From Ensifer canadensis (GTDB lineage: Bacteria; Pseudomonadota; Alphaproteobacteria; Rhizobiales; Rhizobiaceae), in NCBI RefSeq assembly GCF_017488845.2, contig NZ_CP083371.1, positions 1-64,000 of the forward strand: DNA of 64,000 bases, given 5' to 3'. Below the pieces are notes generated by a model that saw only the letters and a program-made list of their open reading frames with translations, made no database searches and was not told where the DNA came from. Positions 62,951 to 64,000 of the stretch are shown in pieces. The position numbers and the translations under genes are program-made. Numbering within the stretch: position 1 is the first letter of the stretch; every line of letters begins with the position of its first letter.

Positions 62951-64000
62951 CTAAAATCCTGCCCTCTTCAAGCCTTCTCTGTAGAGGTCCTTGTGCCATT
63001 GTTCCTTGCTGGGAACGGCGGCAAGCCACGTGTCCAGGTCGAAATTGGGGTTGGCTTCGCGCACCCGGCGAACAAAGACACGCGCTCTGTCCCTATGGCC
63101 CAACATCGCCCAGTTCGCGGCCGAGAGCCTGTCGGCCAGGCTCGGATCGGCCATACGTCCGATGTAATCCAGCGATGTCTCGAATTCACTCAACGCGTAG
63201 TTCGCACCTGCGGCGGTCCAGAGATAGGAGTCCGGGCTCAACGGATTGAGCTCAATCGCATGTTCGATCTTTTCCAACGCCTTGCCGGGAAGCGAGCAAT
63301 GGACGAGTGTATCGGCATGGTCGGCAATGATATCGGCATAATGGGGACCAAGCGTCTCCGCGAGTTCCATTGCTTCCGCGCTTTCATCGAAAGCCCCCTG
63401 CAACAGCTTGGCCACGCCGAACTCGCGATAGCCGTCTGCCAGATTCCGGCGGGCCCCGATGGCACGCGTAGCAAACACCTCGGCCGCCTTCAGCAGTTCG
63501 AGGTCGCCACGTGCCGTCAGCAGCCATTCCTTTGAGTAGGTCCTGGCGATCGAACTCAGCGCCGGCGCAAAATCGGCGCTCGCATGGAGTGCGGTCTTCA
63601 TCTCCTTGCGGGCGCGCCGCAGGTCCGGCAGCGTCAGCCGGTTCAGGTGCCGTCGTCCCACGAGATAGCTGTGGTACGCTGCCGGATTCAGCTCGCGATA
63701 AAGACGCGCCGCCTCATGCCGCTCGATCTCGCTTGAAACCGAAAGCGCGATGTTTCGTGCGATCACACGCCGGGTGGCGACGAGTTCCGGATGGCTCAGG
63801 CTGAACCTTTCCGCCCACACGACTTCATTATCGGGAAAGAAGATGAGCTGGACGAACAACGTCCCTTCGCTTGTCTGACTGCTGATCCGGCTGTCGAGGA
63901 TGTAGTTCAGAGAAAATCGCTCAAAGAAATCAGCCTGGTCCTCAAGCTGGCGCCCGATCCGGACGGCAGAATGGTGGGCGATCACCTGAAGGCTGTTGAA
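62951..64000 (-). CDS. TPR-containing regulator or adenylate cyclase-like protein, C-terminal part
   Basis: The gene enters from beyond the window; the frame is open to its last base, so the N-terminal domain is not seen. The visible 345 or more residues begin with LQVIAHHSAVRIG and ILDSRISSQTSEGTLFVQL, the TolB-like segment found after HTH or cyclase domains, then several TPR helices (about AYHSYLVGRRHLNRLTLPDL, PGKALEKIEHAIELNPLSPD). Such proteins are annotated as adenylate cyclases or winged-helix regulators; which applies depends on the missing part. Confidence 0.7.
   Translation of the reverse strand, partial: FNSLQVIAHHSAVRIGRQLEDQADFFERFSLNYILDSRISSQTSEGTLFVQLIFFPDNEVVWAERFSLSHPELVATRRVIARNIALSVSSEIERHEAARLYRELNPAAYHSYLVGRRHLNRLTLPDLRRARKEMKTALHASADFAPALSSIARTYSKEWLLTARGDLELLKAAEVFATRAIGARRNLADGYREFGVAKLLQGAFDESAEAMELAETLGPHYADIIADHADTLVHCSLPGKALEKIEHAIELNPLSPDSYLWTAAGANYALSEFETSLDYIGRMADPSLADRLSAANWAMLGHRDRARVFVRRVREANPNFDLDTWLAAVPSKEQWHKDLYREGLKRAGF

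Noticed and set aside
1..64000. CRISPR arrays, rRNA genes or further tRNA genes
   Set aside because: No regularly spaced repeats or rRNA-like sequence was seen, and the only tRNA recognised is tRNA-Sec.

Overview
The window looks like a large accessory replicon (megaplasmid or chromid) or a mosaic chromosomal region of a Rhizobiales alphaproteobacterium, most likely close to Ensifer/Sinorhizobium. The evidence is codon usage and protein families typical of the group, a selenocysteine formate dehydrogenase cluster whose gene order (fdoGHI-fdhE-selA-TPR-selB-selC) matches, from memory, the one on Sinorhizobium meliloti pSymA, an acdS/acdR pair, and remnants of a repABC-type repC and of a conjugation gene (traG/virD4). 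No alignment was run, so the genus is inference.

Layout. 1-4.1 kb: a glycerol-type catabolic set (FGGY kinase, FAD glycerol-3-phosphate dehydrogenase, iron alcohol dehydrogenase); the last two appear to be joined by a deletion. 4.1-9 kb: a graveyard of mobile DNA with a traG tail, a mobile mystery protein A/B (HTH + Fic) pair, a pyruvate carboxylase tail abutting a truncated transposase, and an IS66-like remnant. 9-18 kb: a peptide ABC importer operon that also carries a serine hydrolase lacking a signal peptide and an unusual YkuD-AstE fusion, controlled by a divergent LysR regulator with a clear operator. 18.6-23 kb: a second accessory block with a DnaB-like ATPase, a DHFR with resistance-type features, a shortened tyrosine recombinase, a RES/Xre toxin-antitoxin pair, a repC remnant and a vapBC pair whose antitoxin has lost its start.

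23-26.6 kb: acdR-acdS (ACC deaminase), an Asp/Glu racemase, a DUF421 membrane protein and CsbD. 26.7-33 kb: stress and signalling genes (zinc metallopeptidase, large HWE histidine kinase with its response regulator, topoisomerase IB, DUF3309). 33.3-37.1 kb: a compact three-gene operon of an N-formylglutamate amidohydrolase-like enzyme, a QEGLA/MATCAP-like metallopeptidase and a glutathione-synthetase-like ATP-grasp ligase, the best candidate here for an undescribed pathway. 37-39.3 kb: a CNNM/CorC membrane protein and a secreted protein.

39.6-51.4 kb: the selenium block. selD on one strand, and on the other fdoG (with an in-frame Sec UGA and SECIS hairpin), fdoH, fdoI, fdhE, selA, a Sel1-repeat gene, selB and selC (tRNA-Sec). 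The selB reading frame runs through the whole tRNA-Sec and stops on the start codon of the next gene. 51.6-64 kb: ccdAB, two AraC regulators with an MFS pump and a cysteine hydrolase, a DUF2254 membrane protein flanked by two ~85-bp direct repeats, a luciferase-like monooxygenase, OsmC, an SLC1 dicarboxylate/glutamate symporter, a GNAT acetyltransferase and the truncated C-terminal part of a TPR regulator at the window edge. A ~96-bp structured repeat occurs twice, in opposite orientation, each time between convergent genes.
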